NCBI GenBank assembly: GCA_009792885.1
Contig: WMCF01000006.1
Coordinates: 682,001-746,000 of the forward strand
DNA: 64,000 nucleotides
From: Eremophila alpestris peregrina
Taxonomy: Eukaryota > Chordata > Aves > Passeriformes > Alaudidae
Direction of reading: 5' to 3'
Shown: piece after piece, positions 25,916 through 37,733 of the stretch
How positions within the stretch are numbered: the first letter of the stretch is position 1
Layout: the number at the start of each line of letters is the position of its first letter
Notes under the pieces: generated by a model
What the model was told of the DNA's origin: nothing
Database searches by the model: none
The model's input: only the letters and a program-made list of their open reading frames with translations
Program-made: the position numbers and the translations under genes

Positions 25916-28900
25916 ATCTTTGGAGTTACTACATTAATTTCAGTTGAATTTTTAATTTATTAGCTGGTTTTGTAATTCCCTCAGTCCTTGCCACAGTCAT
26001 AACCATTTGATAAGAAGCATTCACAGTATATGCAGATAAATGTTAAATACCAGACCTAGTTAATTTTTGCCTAGTTCAATAATTTCTAATTTATTCTCTA
26101 ATCTCATTACTACATTAAAGCAGAAGTATGTGCTTAAGACTTCAGAAGTGCCATTGCAACCATAAAACCAGAGCTCCTTTCAGGTGTTTGGAATCTAGAC
26201 CAAGGACAGTGCAGTTGATAAATTTTACCTTATCTTTGCTTTCCAACAGGAAGTGAAACCCCAGCTTTGTTACTAATTTATAGAGGGAGCTGATGCTTCG
26301 GGCATTCAGCCCTTACTGAACTGAGTTTAGCAATACTTGTAAAGATGATTCAGTTGTTTCTAGTCCATCCCCTCACAGCACTGTGTGTTGTTTTCTTTCA
26401 GTGCTGGTGGCCAAGCGCTGCAGTTCCTAATTCCATCTGCCGCAGGAGTCCCTCTGGTGGCACATCAAGGAACTGCATTTGCAGGGTCACGTTTTAAGCC
26501 CATCACCAGCATTCGATTCATTATTAGAGCTCTTTCACACAGCAGACATTTTACCCTTCATATTCATATGTTTGTGCTTCATGTTAAAGTGTTTTTATTT
26601 AATATTACAGGCTGGGGGAGTCAGTGACTGACTACGGAACATGGCCAGCATTGGTTAGCTTTCATGAATGTTACTTTTGCCCTTCAAACACATCAAAATC
26701 AACTTTATAGTCACATCTCAGGGCTGCAGTATTTTGCCTTTATCCCACAGGTCTTTCCTTTTTATGCAGCTCTCCTTTATCCTGTATTCTAGTACCAAAT
26801 CATAGCACTTCCAGCTTAATTGGTTTGATGGGGCTCTGCATCAAAGGCTTCAAAGCAGTCTGGAAATGCTTGCAGTGCTATACTGGTGCTGTTATTAAAG
26901 CCCATACTGTTAAAGCAAGACCATGTTGCTGTAATAATATTCAGTAACTCTAACATCTATTCTTTTGTAAATATTTCATGCCTTCCTTTTTTGTTCAGAG
27001 CTTTTACATACTCAGGGCTGCTCTACTTCTGCCCTGAAAAGTTACGTAGCATTCTTCATGTGCTTTGTTGAAAAAGATGTAAGCAACAATGTGACAGCAT
27101 TACCAAAAGCAAAGTGAAAGGGCATCAGAGACTGGAAACTGCCTAGAGAACTCTAGAGGTTAAGAATTCAGCTGTGATAGAGAAGCAGAGGGAATGAGAA
27201 TGGACCTGTGGAGAAAGTAAACACGTTTTCTAGACAGCACTGAAGGAGTCCCAGTTGGTAGTCCTCACAGTGTTATTTTCAAAAAATATTTGTGCTCCAG
27301 CTGGGAATACTGTGCTCCAGACACAGGATATGTGCAGTACCCCAGATTCTTATGCTTGAAGGGTCCCAAGGCAGCAGCGAGGAAGCTGGGCTGGAGCATC
27401 AGTAAATACTGTGATCACATGTTCCATTAGAAACAAATAGTGACTTCGGGTTGTCTCAGGAAGTTGACTCTGTGAAACAGTAACCTCTGGAGCAAGAGTG
27501 ACAACAGTTACACTTTGGAAGTAGTTCAACAGAAGAGAGTGCCTTCCCTGCCTTGCCCTCTCCTACCTGAATGCACATACCTGAGGTGGGATATTAAGAA
27601 AACCGAACTTCAAGTTCAGTCCATCTGCAGCATTAAACATGACACTGCACTTCTCAGCCTCACTAGACTACAACTGCCACAAGGCAGAATTCAAGGCAGA
27701 TAAACACAATATTTACAATTTTAATTGTAAATTCATGTGCCTCTCTTCTGGTGTCTTGTGAGGAATATAGCAAAGAATTAAGTTCTGAAAGCACAGTACT
27801 GTGGAGATACTACACAACCACTAACTCTCAAGCACAAAAAGCAGCAATATAAAGATTTTTCTTCTGTATCCTGATAATGGGGTTCCTAGGTATTTCCTAC
27901 ATAGCAATTCATTTTGGCATGCAAGAGCAGTGCTCTGTTACGACTGGTGGCAGTCTGATCACTTGTGGGCACTAGAACTACATTATGTCTTCAGTTTGAA
28001 GAACACTGGGCTTCCTGCTCAGTGCTGAAAAGCAAACAGAGGAGAGAGATGTGTATTCAGTCAAAAAAAGTACTCAAAAAATTCAGGAAAGTGCTAATTA
28101 GAATAAACCTGCATGGCACTGGCTTCACAAAACATGCAGCTGCTACTTGGGAAGCCTGTTTCTTGCAATATCTCACACTAGTATCAGAAAGAACTGCTTC
28201 AGGCTAGCTCCATTGCAGATATGGTAAACTTCACCCCAGCGAAGAAATAGTGCATTTACAAAGCAGCTGGGAATGCTGCCTTCTATCTGCATCCCACAGC
28301 AAGTGTGACCACTAGACTCCAATGATACTAAATTTCACATCCTCCACACCCCTGAAGCCTTACAAACACATGCTGTCAGCTCATGACAAGCCATGGGACT
28401 GAAACAGTGATGTCCTGCTGCTCAGTCAGCAGAGCTGCACTGCTGGGGGTAGGGCCTATTTATTGTTTAACCCAGTCAGAGCTCTGGAAAGTGCTTTCAA
28501 AGAAGGAAGTGGATGCAGAATGAAGTGTGAGCAGTCAGCTGGTTCACAAGTGACAGAAGTCACTTGACCCTCTCCCAATGAAACACTAGACTGTTATCCA
28601 TGATTTAACCTTTTGCCAGGCTTGTTTGCAGTGTGCTACAGACAAACCTGACCAGGGCTTTCTTGGAATAGTCCTAAGGAGAGCCTAAGTGCTCACATGC
28701 ACAGCACTATCAATCAGAGCACCCAGTTATTACAGCAGGGCGTAGCAGAGAGTCATAACCTACATCAGCCTTCCTGCTAAAACTGGGTCACAGAGTTTTA
28801 CCTACTAGTTTCTAGATCAAGTTCTTCCACTTCTCAAAGCAATTCAGGTGCCTAGTGCAGAGAGCTGGTGCTGTTTGAAGCTCCTATTTGAAGAGAAGTT

Positions 28901-30175
28901 CATAACATTCAGTGCTGGGCTGACTGGTATGTTGCAGGTCCTGAGGGAGATTAAAAGTGTCATTTATGATGCCTGTGTGTAAAATTTTTTTAACACTTTT
29001 TAAAGCCCTGTATAGCCTCTCATCTGATTTTATGTAGTTAATTGCAGCATCTGAAAAACTCTCACCCCACACAGTTCTAAAGAAAAAGCATTGCTTAAAA
29101 AGCCTGCCTTTCTAGTATGTTTTTTCCTATCCTCTTCCCTGCTCAGAAACAAGGTGTACCTGCCAGCAATTCCACTCTTCAGATGAGCCTCCCCAGCTCC
29201 CCCTGCAGACTCACCTTAATCTGAAGAAACTACACTTGGTTCTAATTTTACTAATTGCTCACCTGGAACAAATTAATGAAATTTCAAGTCCTGAGCTTTC
29301 TTACTTAAGAAGTTTTCACAATCTTTGACAACTTTTCAAGTTGTTACACAAGACAAAAGAGCTTTTAGAGGCATTTCAAAACCAGAAAAATAAAAGTACA
29401 TTAATCAAAGCTGTTTAAAACTACATGCTGTCTTTGAAATATTTACATTTTTAGTAATAAAGGGAAGATACGTACATGTAATAAAGTTGGATAAAAGTCT
29501 GCATTTGAAAGAATTACAGCAAGCCAACCTACAGGTAAAGAATCCAGGTCTGGCCTGAAGACTATGTTCTACATACTCAGGCTCAGAGTGGGGGCAGCTG
29601 TGGAGTGAAGATGACTGACTTTAAATGAGAGCCAAACTGACTCCACCACTGCAGCACCTGATGCCATTAACCTGGCAGTATTCTTCCAGTGACTGACACA
29701 AAATCCTTGCAAACTACTTATGGACACCTCTCTTTGTAGGTATCCACCATGCAAGTCTAGGGATACAAAGCTGAAAAGGGTAAGGAGTCAACCAGTAAGG
29801 GAATAGGAGCTCCCTAACTATCAGCTTACAAAACAAAATCCAGGCACTTCAGAGGTGCCTGGGAGATCCTATTATTTAACAGCACAATGCCTACAAAGTT
29901 CCAAACACAGAAAAGTAGCTGTTACATTTAATCCCTAGCACAGACTAGGGATTAAAAAAAGCTACCCCTTGTCTCACCTTAAGGTCATGAGGACCAGGAT
30001 TTCTGTCATCTGAAAAATCAATTCAGAAAGAAATCAATTCAGAAAGAAAGTATCCGATGCTGTTGGGGTTTTGGTGGGGCTACTGCTTTTTTAAAAAAAA
30101 AAAGAGGAAATCACCAAACAGCAGAGAAGTTCACTTCCCTGCTCTAAAACGAAAGAAAGACAAATGGAATGAAGA
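25916..30175. other. Space between the converging TMEM123 and IAP genes
   Basis: About 4.3 kb between the last TMEM123 polyA candidate and the first IAP polyA candidate. Mostly ordinary AT-rich sequence. An exon-like segment near 26.4 kb and an inverted repeat at 27711-27732 are reported as findings. Longer 3' UTRs of either gene could run into this interval. Confidence 0.55.
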
Positions 30176-30869
30176 TTTATTGTAATTTTGCAGGCAATAA
30201 ACCCCAAACTTTTTTCAGGAAAAGACAGCATTCTAGTAACTGCAGCCTACAGAGAACAGGCAACAATGGTGACAGAGTAACCAAACCCAAGTTTGAGAAG
30301 TAGAAATATTTTAATTCAGTCTTCATAAAAACTGTTAGTAATATACATAACACAAGTATCAAGACATGAAAAAACTTTAAAAGTCCTGCTGTTCCTGCAA
30401 CAGTTAGCCTCTTTTCTCCTTAAGTTAAGAAGAAAGCCAAAACAGAAGTAGCTGAAGTTAATTAACATTAACTATTAATAACAGCAATCTTAGCTTATTT
30501 CCTCGCATCCACGTGGAGAAAACTCATGAGAAGAGTTATGCCAAGCTCCATTTTAGGAACTTATCCAAAAACCTCTTTGAATTAAAGTGACACTAGTGAA
30601 ACTACTTTCGCTACTCAGAAAGGAGTGCCACAAAAGCCTCACCCTAATATTGAGCTAGTTTAATGAACAGAGAATCTTTGGCACCAAAGGCTCTCTATAC
30701 ATAATCATACACACATCATAATGAAGATACACTTTACTATCACAAAATTTTGTTACGTAGTTGATTAATCCTCTTCTTTACCACAATTTTCCATTCTTAA
30801 GGTACTGCTGTCTTAAGCTTCAGCAGTTGGAGGATGGCAGGAACAGAAACATTTTGCAACTTCCCCTCT
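30176..30869 (-). other. BIRC2: 3' UTR of the IAP gene with candidate polyA signal
   Basis: Past the stop codon the first good AATAAA on the - strand is at 30181-30176. It is followed by a T-rich stretch in the direction of transcription, as expected for a downstream element. This gives a 3' UTR of about 0.7 kb; later sites are possible. Confidence 0.5.
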
Positions 30870-31063
30870 TTAGGAAAGAAACGTCCGAACTGTACCCTTT
30901 ATTGTCCCCCTGCAAATAGGGCATTTCCTAAGGGATGGTGCACATTCTTTGCACACCACTAAGTGACCACATGGAATAAAAACAATAGAAACTTCTTTGT
31001 CCATGCAAACTTTACATGTTCTTTCTTCTTGCAATCTTCTTAATTGTTCTTCCATAGGTAAAC
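30870..31063 (-). CDS. BIRC2: IAP terminal coding exon (RING)
   Basis: Codes for residues 548-611 and the stop. The RING has spacing C-x2-C-x11-C-x-H-x3-C-x2-C-x6-C-x2-C, and the chain ends in a hydrophobic FLS tail; in cIAPs the C-terminal residues help RING dimerisation and E2 engagement. Acceptor TTTTTTCCAG. Confidence 0.96.
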
Positions 31064-34000
31064 CTGGAAAAAATAGTTCACTTTTTGTCAGCCTGAATAT
31101 ATGTGAATATATCAAAATATATTTATTCAGAGTGTAACCATGCCCCTTCTCACCTTTTACTTCCCAACCTGTACTGACTAAATATAGATGGCAGTGAACA
31201 TTTTTCAGAGCTCAGAAAGTGGCATGCAAGGAACTAGTCTGTACTTTCCAGTTCTGTGAGATGATGGACAGCCATCCATCATCGTGGTTGATGGTTGGAG
31301 GCCAACCAGTGTTTACATTTTAGCAAATGCTGTACTTTTCTTGGTTGGGTATCAGAAACACAAACACAGCCTGACTGGTGGGAGTGAGCTATATCCAGGC
31401 TTGTATACTTTATAACAGATTAAACTGCAGGACCACAGCAAACTCAATCTCATGTGTGACAAGTTTTTATCTACACAGCTGTTGGTCAAGCTAGATCTCA
31501 GGACACCTATAACCCACTCTGGAAAAGCAGAGATGATACCTGTTCTGAAATGCTAACCAACTATTCACTCTCCAGTCTTTACCAAATGCCTGAATGCTTG
31601 CATCAGGATCAAGTCCAGCATGTGCTGCTTGAATTGTTGAGCTCCAGAAAGCTCTACATCCAGTGATGTGCAAAAGTATGAGCAAGGCACAGGATACAGC
31701 TTAGAGCTGATAGACTTACTTTTAAGTATGCACATGCACTTAACTTTTGGTTAACTCTTTCAGTCCTTATTACTTTACTAAAGCAGAATCAGAGAGAGGG
31801 TAAAGCACCAAACCTATTTCTTAAACAAAGTAATTTTCTTTTTTATGTTAACTGTTTGTTCTACAATAGTCTTCAAGATAAGAAGGTAGAATTTAAGGTA
31901 CCTGAAACATCTTCTGTGGGAACATACTTGATGGTCTTCTCCACTAGAATAAAAGAAAAAAATCCTTATAATTTAACTAATCTATGTTTAACCAGCATCT
32001 GTTTGTTTCTTTTCTTTAGACTGCTGTGAGAGCACTGGTTAGACTTCTATAAAAGGATATCCTTTAAAAACAAAAGGAAATCAGACAGACATACCAAATA
32101 AATCTTTGTAGAGCACAGGGTCACAATCTCGTAGACAGTTCCTGAAGATGCTGGCCGCTTCATTTCCTTTCACTAAAATTGTATCTATCAGTTCCCTTGC
32201 CTGCAATGGTATCTGAGTCTTCTGCTTAATAACATCATGCTCAAGTTCTGTTATCACTTTAGCTGATAGTAAACTCTCAAGGATTGGGAGTACACATGTT
32301 AAACGTTGGAATAAAGCCATTCGATTCTTCTGGATCAGGTACAAATCATCTGGAATGTAAGGGGGATTAGATAGGAGAATTAGGAATACACTACTCCAAG
32401 TTGCACTTCTGTTTAACAATAATTGATACATTCTTTAAACTTTACTTTCAATGTTTGCTTATTACACATCATTAATAAAACCCTCAGCAAGTTTTAGTGT
32501 ATTCACACAACGAACAGACTCAAGGAAACCACACACAAACAGCTTCTGAGCCAAAGCCTGTTCACCAAGGAAACTTCCTGCTCCCATCTCTAGGTTAAAT
32601 GACCTGAGAGGATCTTGTGTTAACTCCATATTAGTGAGACTTACATTCTCTGGATGACTGCAAAGGAAAAACTAACACCAACGCTAACTCATCGAGGTTA
32701 ACTTTTGTCAGTGCTAGGCTGGAGATAAAAGAAAGTTCTTCTAAGAAGTGTCCAACACAATTACACACAAGAAAACCAGAAGTACAGCACAACCAGACTC
32801 TGGAGACTATTTTAATACTCTACCACAAATGAGAACAAAAAAATTTCCAGTAGGATTAAATGCTGAATCTATCTATGGTTTTTTGACAGAAATGCAAGTA
32901 GGTAAGAAGCATCCTTAATTCCATTCATAATGAAGAAGTTTCATTGTATGTCATGGACTCAAAATCAGAAGGATTTCTTCAGGCTTCAAAACTTACATTT
33001 TGAAGCATTGAACCAACAGGAAATGTTGAAGACACATCAAATAAACAAATTGCTGACATACTTGGACTGAGTCAGACAGAAAAGCAGCTCTTTGGCCATC
33101 TTACAGAATCTGAATTTTTAGAAGTTGATGGCCCCCTCTAAGAGGTGGATATAGTGGCTTACTGATTCAAGCAGCCTGAAGAGCAGGCAAATTTGGATAA
33201 AAATTACTGGAGTGTACTAAGTGTTTCATCAACAGCAATATAAAGGCATATAAAGGAAAAAGGCTTTGGGAAGAACAGGTAATTCTGAACCCTTGGCCTC
33301 TGCTATGAACCATTCTCCTAAAAGGGAATGCAACAATTCTCAGACTGCTGGTTCCCTACAGATACCCTGACAATGCTTTTAAAGAAGCTGATCCTAACAG
33401 CAATTAAACTCAATAATTTAGTGCATAAAAACAAATATAAAAACTATACTTATTACTAACTGCTTCAGATTTCACTTTTATTTATGCCTGATACCTACCT
33501 GATGCCACTTCTTCCAACTGCTTTTCTTTCTCTTCTTCAATCTTCTCATCTTCAGCCATGAGCAGATCAGACACAAGATCATTAACAGTCTTATAGTTTT
33601 CTCCAGTGGCCAAGATTTTACTTTGCACTGTTTGCTTTATTAGCCTTCTGCTGAATCCCATCTCCAAGGCAGCTTTAACCACAGGCGTGTTCATCATGAT
33701 TGCATCTTCTGAATGGCTCTCTCCAGGTTCAAAACGAATAACTAATCAAAAAGGGAAATCATTGTGTATAACCAAGAATAAAATACCCATACAAGCCCAG
33801 AAGTCAGGCACATTAACATTACCTACACACATCAACACTGAGCAGTAAAATGTTTCAACTGTTTAAAGAGAATTCTTTTTAAAGTATTTTACAAATGGAA
33901 GCCGGTCACTCAGTCATTGAATCCAAGATAAACATCAATCCATGCCAGGCCTTTGTTAAAACCTAGATTAATCCAGAGAAACCACTGAGAATTCCATTGT

Positions 34001-37000
34001 GTCTTAGCAGATTTTTTTATACTTGGTTATTTCTAACTTCAGCCTTGAAAAATGGCTGGGGGTGTGCCAGGGGTGGGGGAGGGAAGCCAGAGTTTATAGT
34101 ACAAACAATTGCTCTATTCCAGCTCTTGATCAGTAATTTGCATTTAATTTAGTAAACACCAGACACATGGGACTCATTGTCCTCAGTCAGCAGGGACTAG
34201 GACAGCATAAACTCCCAGAGGGTGAGTGGGTTTTTCCATAACTAGAGTCCAGCCTAGAAAGACTTGTCCTTCCTTCTTCTTTAACTACTGCTGCTGCTCA
34301 GCTCAGAGCCTTTCTCCAGTTACATGCCTAGAGACTGAATTGCATAACTGTGTAGTCATGACACCCTCGAGCATCTGTCCCACCAAGCTCAACAATTGCT
34401 TTGCTCAGCCCAACCCTGAAACAAAAAAAACCAAAACCCATCAACCAAGTGTGCAGACCCAAAAATTTCAATGTGAACTGTTAGCATGAAATTAAAAAAC
34501 AAGATCTCTTAAAGGTGTTTCCTTGGAGTCTGTCAATACAACATCAAAATGATTAACCTTTTAGGAAACAAATCTAAGAATTGGCTATCCAAAGCTAACT
34601 TGTTTGGCAATCATTACATTTGCAAAATGCTGAGGAAGTTTAAAAACATGCTTTAATATACATACTTGGAGGATCAAGGTTTTCATCTACAGGTGGATCA
34701 GATGTTGACAAGAGCTGTAGAACACAAGAGAAATATGTTAGTATTGAAGTATTGCTCTTCCCTCTATGTGCCTTTCTAACAAATTGTTCATCACCAATCC
34801 TGCTAAGCTTTCCACCCATCACATATTTCACCTGCAGTTACACAAGTCTGCAAATTTGTGCAAGTGCATAATCAACACAAAGCTGGTGCTGACCACTTCC
34901 ATACAGAGGAGTCTGGTTACTCCTGCCATAAGAATTATGAATAGAAATAATTCCCATTGCCCATGACTGATTTCTGAAATAATAATTACTGATCTGCACT
35001 ATTCAGTGTATAATCAGAATTTCCCTGCTAACATAAAGGGGCTCACTGCCTCATAGGACTCTCCATAAGTAATCTGTAGAGGTTAAACTCTACTAGTCCA
35101 ACACCAGCCATGGTTCAGCACCAGTTTCTTTTATGTGCTCATGAAGAGCATTTATGATGTTAGAAACCCAGGAGAAACGTACAGAGAAATGAGGCAGAAG
35201 AATGGACTGAACTCAAAATCAGAACATAGTACTTTTCAACAAGGGTAAAACCAAAGTTACAGGACAGTAAAAAAGTTTACCTGTTCAAGAAGATGGGGGA
35301 ATCTGGCCTGAATTTGACTTACAAACTCTCTTCCTTTTACACGAAGCAGATACTCACACCTGAAACATCAAACAAACAAAAGTGTATCAAATCATACCTT
35401 CTGCTTGCCAAAGGAAAAACAAACCATAGAAGAACCAACAAGCTTAAGCCCAGTGTATGTTAAATACATTTCCTTCAGAAGAGAAAGAATACTCTTACTT
35501 GGAAGCTTGGTGCAGCCTAGTGTCCAATGACAGTTAGATAAAGCTTTTCCATGACATCCAGCTGTCAGTAGGCTTATGTATATAAATGCAGCAGCTCTAC
35601 ATTCTGCTACCATTTGTAATCAAAATGGCATGTCATGAGAAACAATACTGTCAGATTCACCAAAAAGTGCAGTGATAAACCGTTTCTATCTTGCATCTCA
35701 CCATTCTTACCTCCAACTCAAATCATTCAAAAGAAAGAATTTAACACCATTATCAAAGTCAGATCTGCTTCACTAACAGAGGTTTGTCTCTTATGTACAT
35801 TTACTGACAGGCTTAACACAGAAAGAGACAACAGTGACATTTAACCCTGTATACATCATATAGTCCAGTAGTAGCTGATAAATTGTCTGTGAAAACCTAG
35901 CTAGAGATCTACAATGAGAATAATTATTATTAGCTTTCCTCAAATTAAGTGCAGCTATTTCTGTAATGGAGGTGGTGATTTCCATGGGTATAGATAGCAA
36001 TTAGGTATGAAATTGCCACTAATTATAGGTGACATTAAAAAGTTATTTCTGTCCTTTTTCCAGTAGACACATACTAAAGAGCCACTGAAACCTTCTTCAC
36101 AAGCCCTTCCACGTGTAGGAAACTAAACCACACAAGCAGAAAAACTAGTTCAAGAGCATTCAGCATGGGCACAAAACCAGAAGCAATGAGTTAAACATTC
36201 CTTTTACTTCATTTCTCAGCAGTCTTTGCTCCCCTCAATCACCTTACTGACTGCTTCTCTTGCAGAGAAAAGTACGCTCATTTATAATGCAGTCTGACTT
36301 GCTGTTAGTGATCTGGGGATGCACACAGCTTTCCATAATGAAGGGGAAAGCATTATGTGCCATGGTTAATGAAGAAATATTTTAATTACGCCCACCTACA
36401 CACTTCAGAGCCTTGTGTTGCATACATGCAATACATCCAAATGAAAGAGTGAATCTGTACATCAAATAAAGTTAAACAAAACAATTAAGTGCAGTATATA
36501 TCTGACACAATTAGAACATTTAGGAATATGAACAAACTATGACAAAGATTTTGCAAGTTACCTTGGAAACCACTTTGCATGCTCAATCCATGGATCATCT
36601 CCAGATTCCCAGCATCTTAACCCACCATCACAGCAAAAACACTTCACATCATCATTGCGACCTCAAAATAAAAAAAAGGCAAAATATCTAACAAACAGTA
36701 ACACAACTTACTTGAAAGTAAACGTTGACACAGCACAGCAGTATGAATAAAACTGGAGAGGTCTGGGTTTCTTACCTACATAGTAAAAGCCAGCATCTGC
36801 AAGCTGTTCAGGCTGAACTGGAATTCTGGTTGGCCAATTTATGAATGTTTTAACACGTGCTTCATGGGTTTGCATGCTCACATTTGAAACATTGAAACTC
36901 TGCTGGTCGCGGATAAGGTTTTCCACAAAAGGGCAGTTGGGATAATGTCTCCGATGCTCTGCCACAGCATTATCTTTTGGCTCCCAATTACACAGCTGAC

Positions 37001-37649
37001 CTCCACAGGAAAAACAAGCAACTTTGTCTGCTGTCCCCAAGTAATAAAGTCCAGCCTTTGCCAGATCAGTGGGTGAGAGAAACGTCAGTGGCCATGAGTG
37101 AAAGGTGCGTAGCCTAGCATCTTCTGTCCTCATAGAAGGATTGTGAAGCTTAGGGCTCAAGAATGGAAGGTCTTCAACTGCCCTAGTAGTTACTGGGTCT
37201 TGAGGAAAACTGGAAAATGAGCCACTGAAATATCCAACCTGTTCTAAACTTGGAGAAAGTGCTATGGAATGTAGAGATGGTGAGAGACTGTTTGCAGCTG
37301 AGGGTGAAAAGGCAGAACGAGATGACAGTCCAAGGTTGTTAACTGAAAGCATTCTTTGAACAAAACTGCAGCTAGGATAGAGCTGTTTATGTTTTTCCAT
37401 AGCATTATCTCCTGGTTGCCAGTTATCCAATGTTAAGCCACAACTGAAGCATTTAACTTTATCTTGCACACCCGTGTAATAAAAGCCAGCCCGGGCAAGG
37501 CTCCGCTCTGACACCGGCGCATTCATGGGGAAAGTAGAGAAGGTTGACATTCTGTAGAGTTCACAGGACAGGTCATACTTCAGCTCATCACACAGAGCAC
37601 TCTGCCTCATGACGCTAGCCAAGAAAGGACTATCTTCCACTATGTTCAT
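30870..37649 (-). CDS. BIRC2: Cellular IAP (BIRC2/cIAP1-like; avian ITA, ch-IAP1), complete gene
   Basis: Eight coding exons on the - strand: 37649-36776, 36661-36562, 35359-35281, 34714-34666, 33741-33499, 32349-32095, 31943-31902 and 31063-30870. They total 1836 bases, giving 611 residues plus stop with intact frame. Domains: BIR1 (zinc ligands C67, C70, H87, C94), BIR2 (C212, C215, H232, C239), BIR3 (C299, C302, H319, C326), UBA (about 383-440), CARD (about 450-540) and a C-terminal C3HC4 RING (C564, C567, C579, H581, C585, C588, C595, C598). All ligands are present, so the protein looks functional. Family role: a RING E3 ubiquitin ligase in TRAF2/RIPK1 complexes that promotes canonical NF-kappaB, restrains NIK and blocks death signalling in the cytoplasm; its BIR domains bind TRAF2, caspases and SMAC. 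The start at 37649 has A at -3 and matches the usual family N-terminus. Birds appear to carry one cIAP, so it is co-orthologous to mammalian BIRC2 and BIRC3; the symbol is a convention. Confidence 0.96.
31902..31943 (-). CDS. BIRC2: IAP coding exon 7 (CARD-RING linker)
   Basis: A 42-base exon, phase 1 at both ends, coding for residues 534-547 with the family's YVPTEDVS motif. Acceptor TTCTAG, donor GTACCT. It is too short to be found by open-frame search and was placed by homology and frame. Confidence 0.92.
32095..32349 (-). CDS. BIRC2: IAP coding exon 6 (CARD)
   Basis: 255 bases, phase 1 at both ends, coding for residues 449-533, essentially the whole CARD. In cIAP1 this domain restrains RING dimerisation and E2 activation. 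Acceptor CATTCCAG, donor GTATGT. Confidence 0.94.
33499..33741 (-). CDS. BIRC2: IAP coding exon 5 (UBA domain)
   Basis: 243 bases, phase 1 at both ends, coding for residues 368-448. It holds the ubiquitin-binding UBA domain with the MGF signature at 395-397, followed by a strongly charged Glu/Lys helix (about 431-445). The donor is the GTAGGT at 33498; a second possible GT four bases further on breaks the frame. Confidence 0.93.
34666..34714 (-). CDS. BIRC2: IAP coding exon 4 (BIR3-UBA linker)
   Basis: 49 bases coding for residues 352-367 of the acidic, Ser/Pro-rich linker between BIR3 and UBA. Acceptor CTACAG, donor GTATGT, ending in phase 1. It is too short to stand alone but bridges the frames of its neighbours exactly. 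Confidence 0.88.
35281..35359 (-). CDS. BIRC2: IAP coding exon 3 (end of BIR3)
   Basis: 79 bases coding for the last BIR3 zinc ligand (C326) and the basic helix that follows, to residue 351. Acceptor TTTCAG, donor GTAAAC, ending in phase 0. Confidence 0.92.
36562..36661 (-). CDS. BIRC2: IAP coding exon 2 (BIR3 zinc core)
   Basis: 100 bases coding for residues 292-325, including three of the four BIR3 zinc ligands and the Trp-rich peptide-binding groove. The acceptor ends in GAG rather than the usual CAG or TAG, which is weak, but frame and homology leave no better choice. The donor is GTAACT. Confidence 0.93.
36776..37649 (-). CDS. BIRC2: IAP coding exon 1 (BIR1, BIR2, start of BIR3)
   Basis: One long exon codes for residues 1-291 and the first base of codon 292, as in other cIAP genes. 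It contains all of BIR1 and BIR2 and the first half of BIR3. The donor is GTAAGA. The exon itself probably begins at 37733 with 84 bases of 5' UTR, since a good acceptor (TTTTGTACAG) lies just before that point. Confidence 0.95.
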
Positions 37650-37733
37650 AATGGACTGTTTTGGGAAAAATGGGACAAGTCTTCCTCTGGGAGGTAGTTG
37701 TGTGCATTGAAGGCAATTTGGAACAAACCCTGC
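37650..37733 (-). other. BIRC2: IAP 5' UTR part of the first coding exon
   Basis: Between a good 3' splice site (TTTTGTACAG ending at 37734) and the start codon lie 84 bases of probable leader. The reading frame stays open upstream through the acceptor, but family length and the conserved N-terminus favour the Met at 37649. Confidence 0.7.

Larger units (their letters stand above)
31064..36775 (-). other. BIRC2: IAP introns between coding exons
   Basis: Seven GT-AG introns of roughly 115 bases to 1.2 kb separate the coding exons; the shortest lies between exons 1 and 2 (36662-36775). None contains a recognisable repeat family or RNA gene. Open frames running from the exons into these introns are read-through. 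Confidence 0.85.

Noticed and set aside
31064..31115. Upstream Met and extra residues before the RING exon
   Set aside because: Intron read-through: the acceptor at 31063 restores the conserved linker in frame.
33482..33498. Frame continuing past the UBA exon
   Set aside because: It is the start of the intron; the GTAGGT donor at 33498 gives the phase required by the CARD exon.
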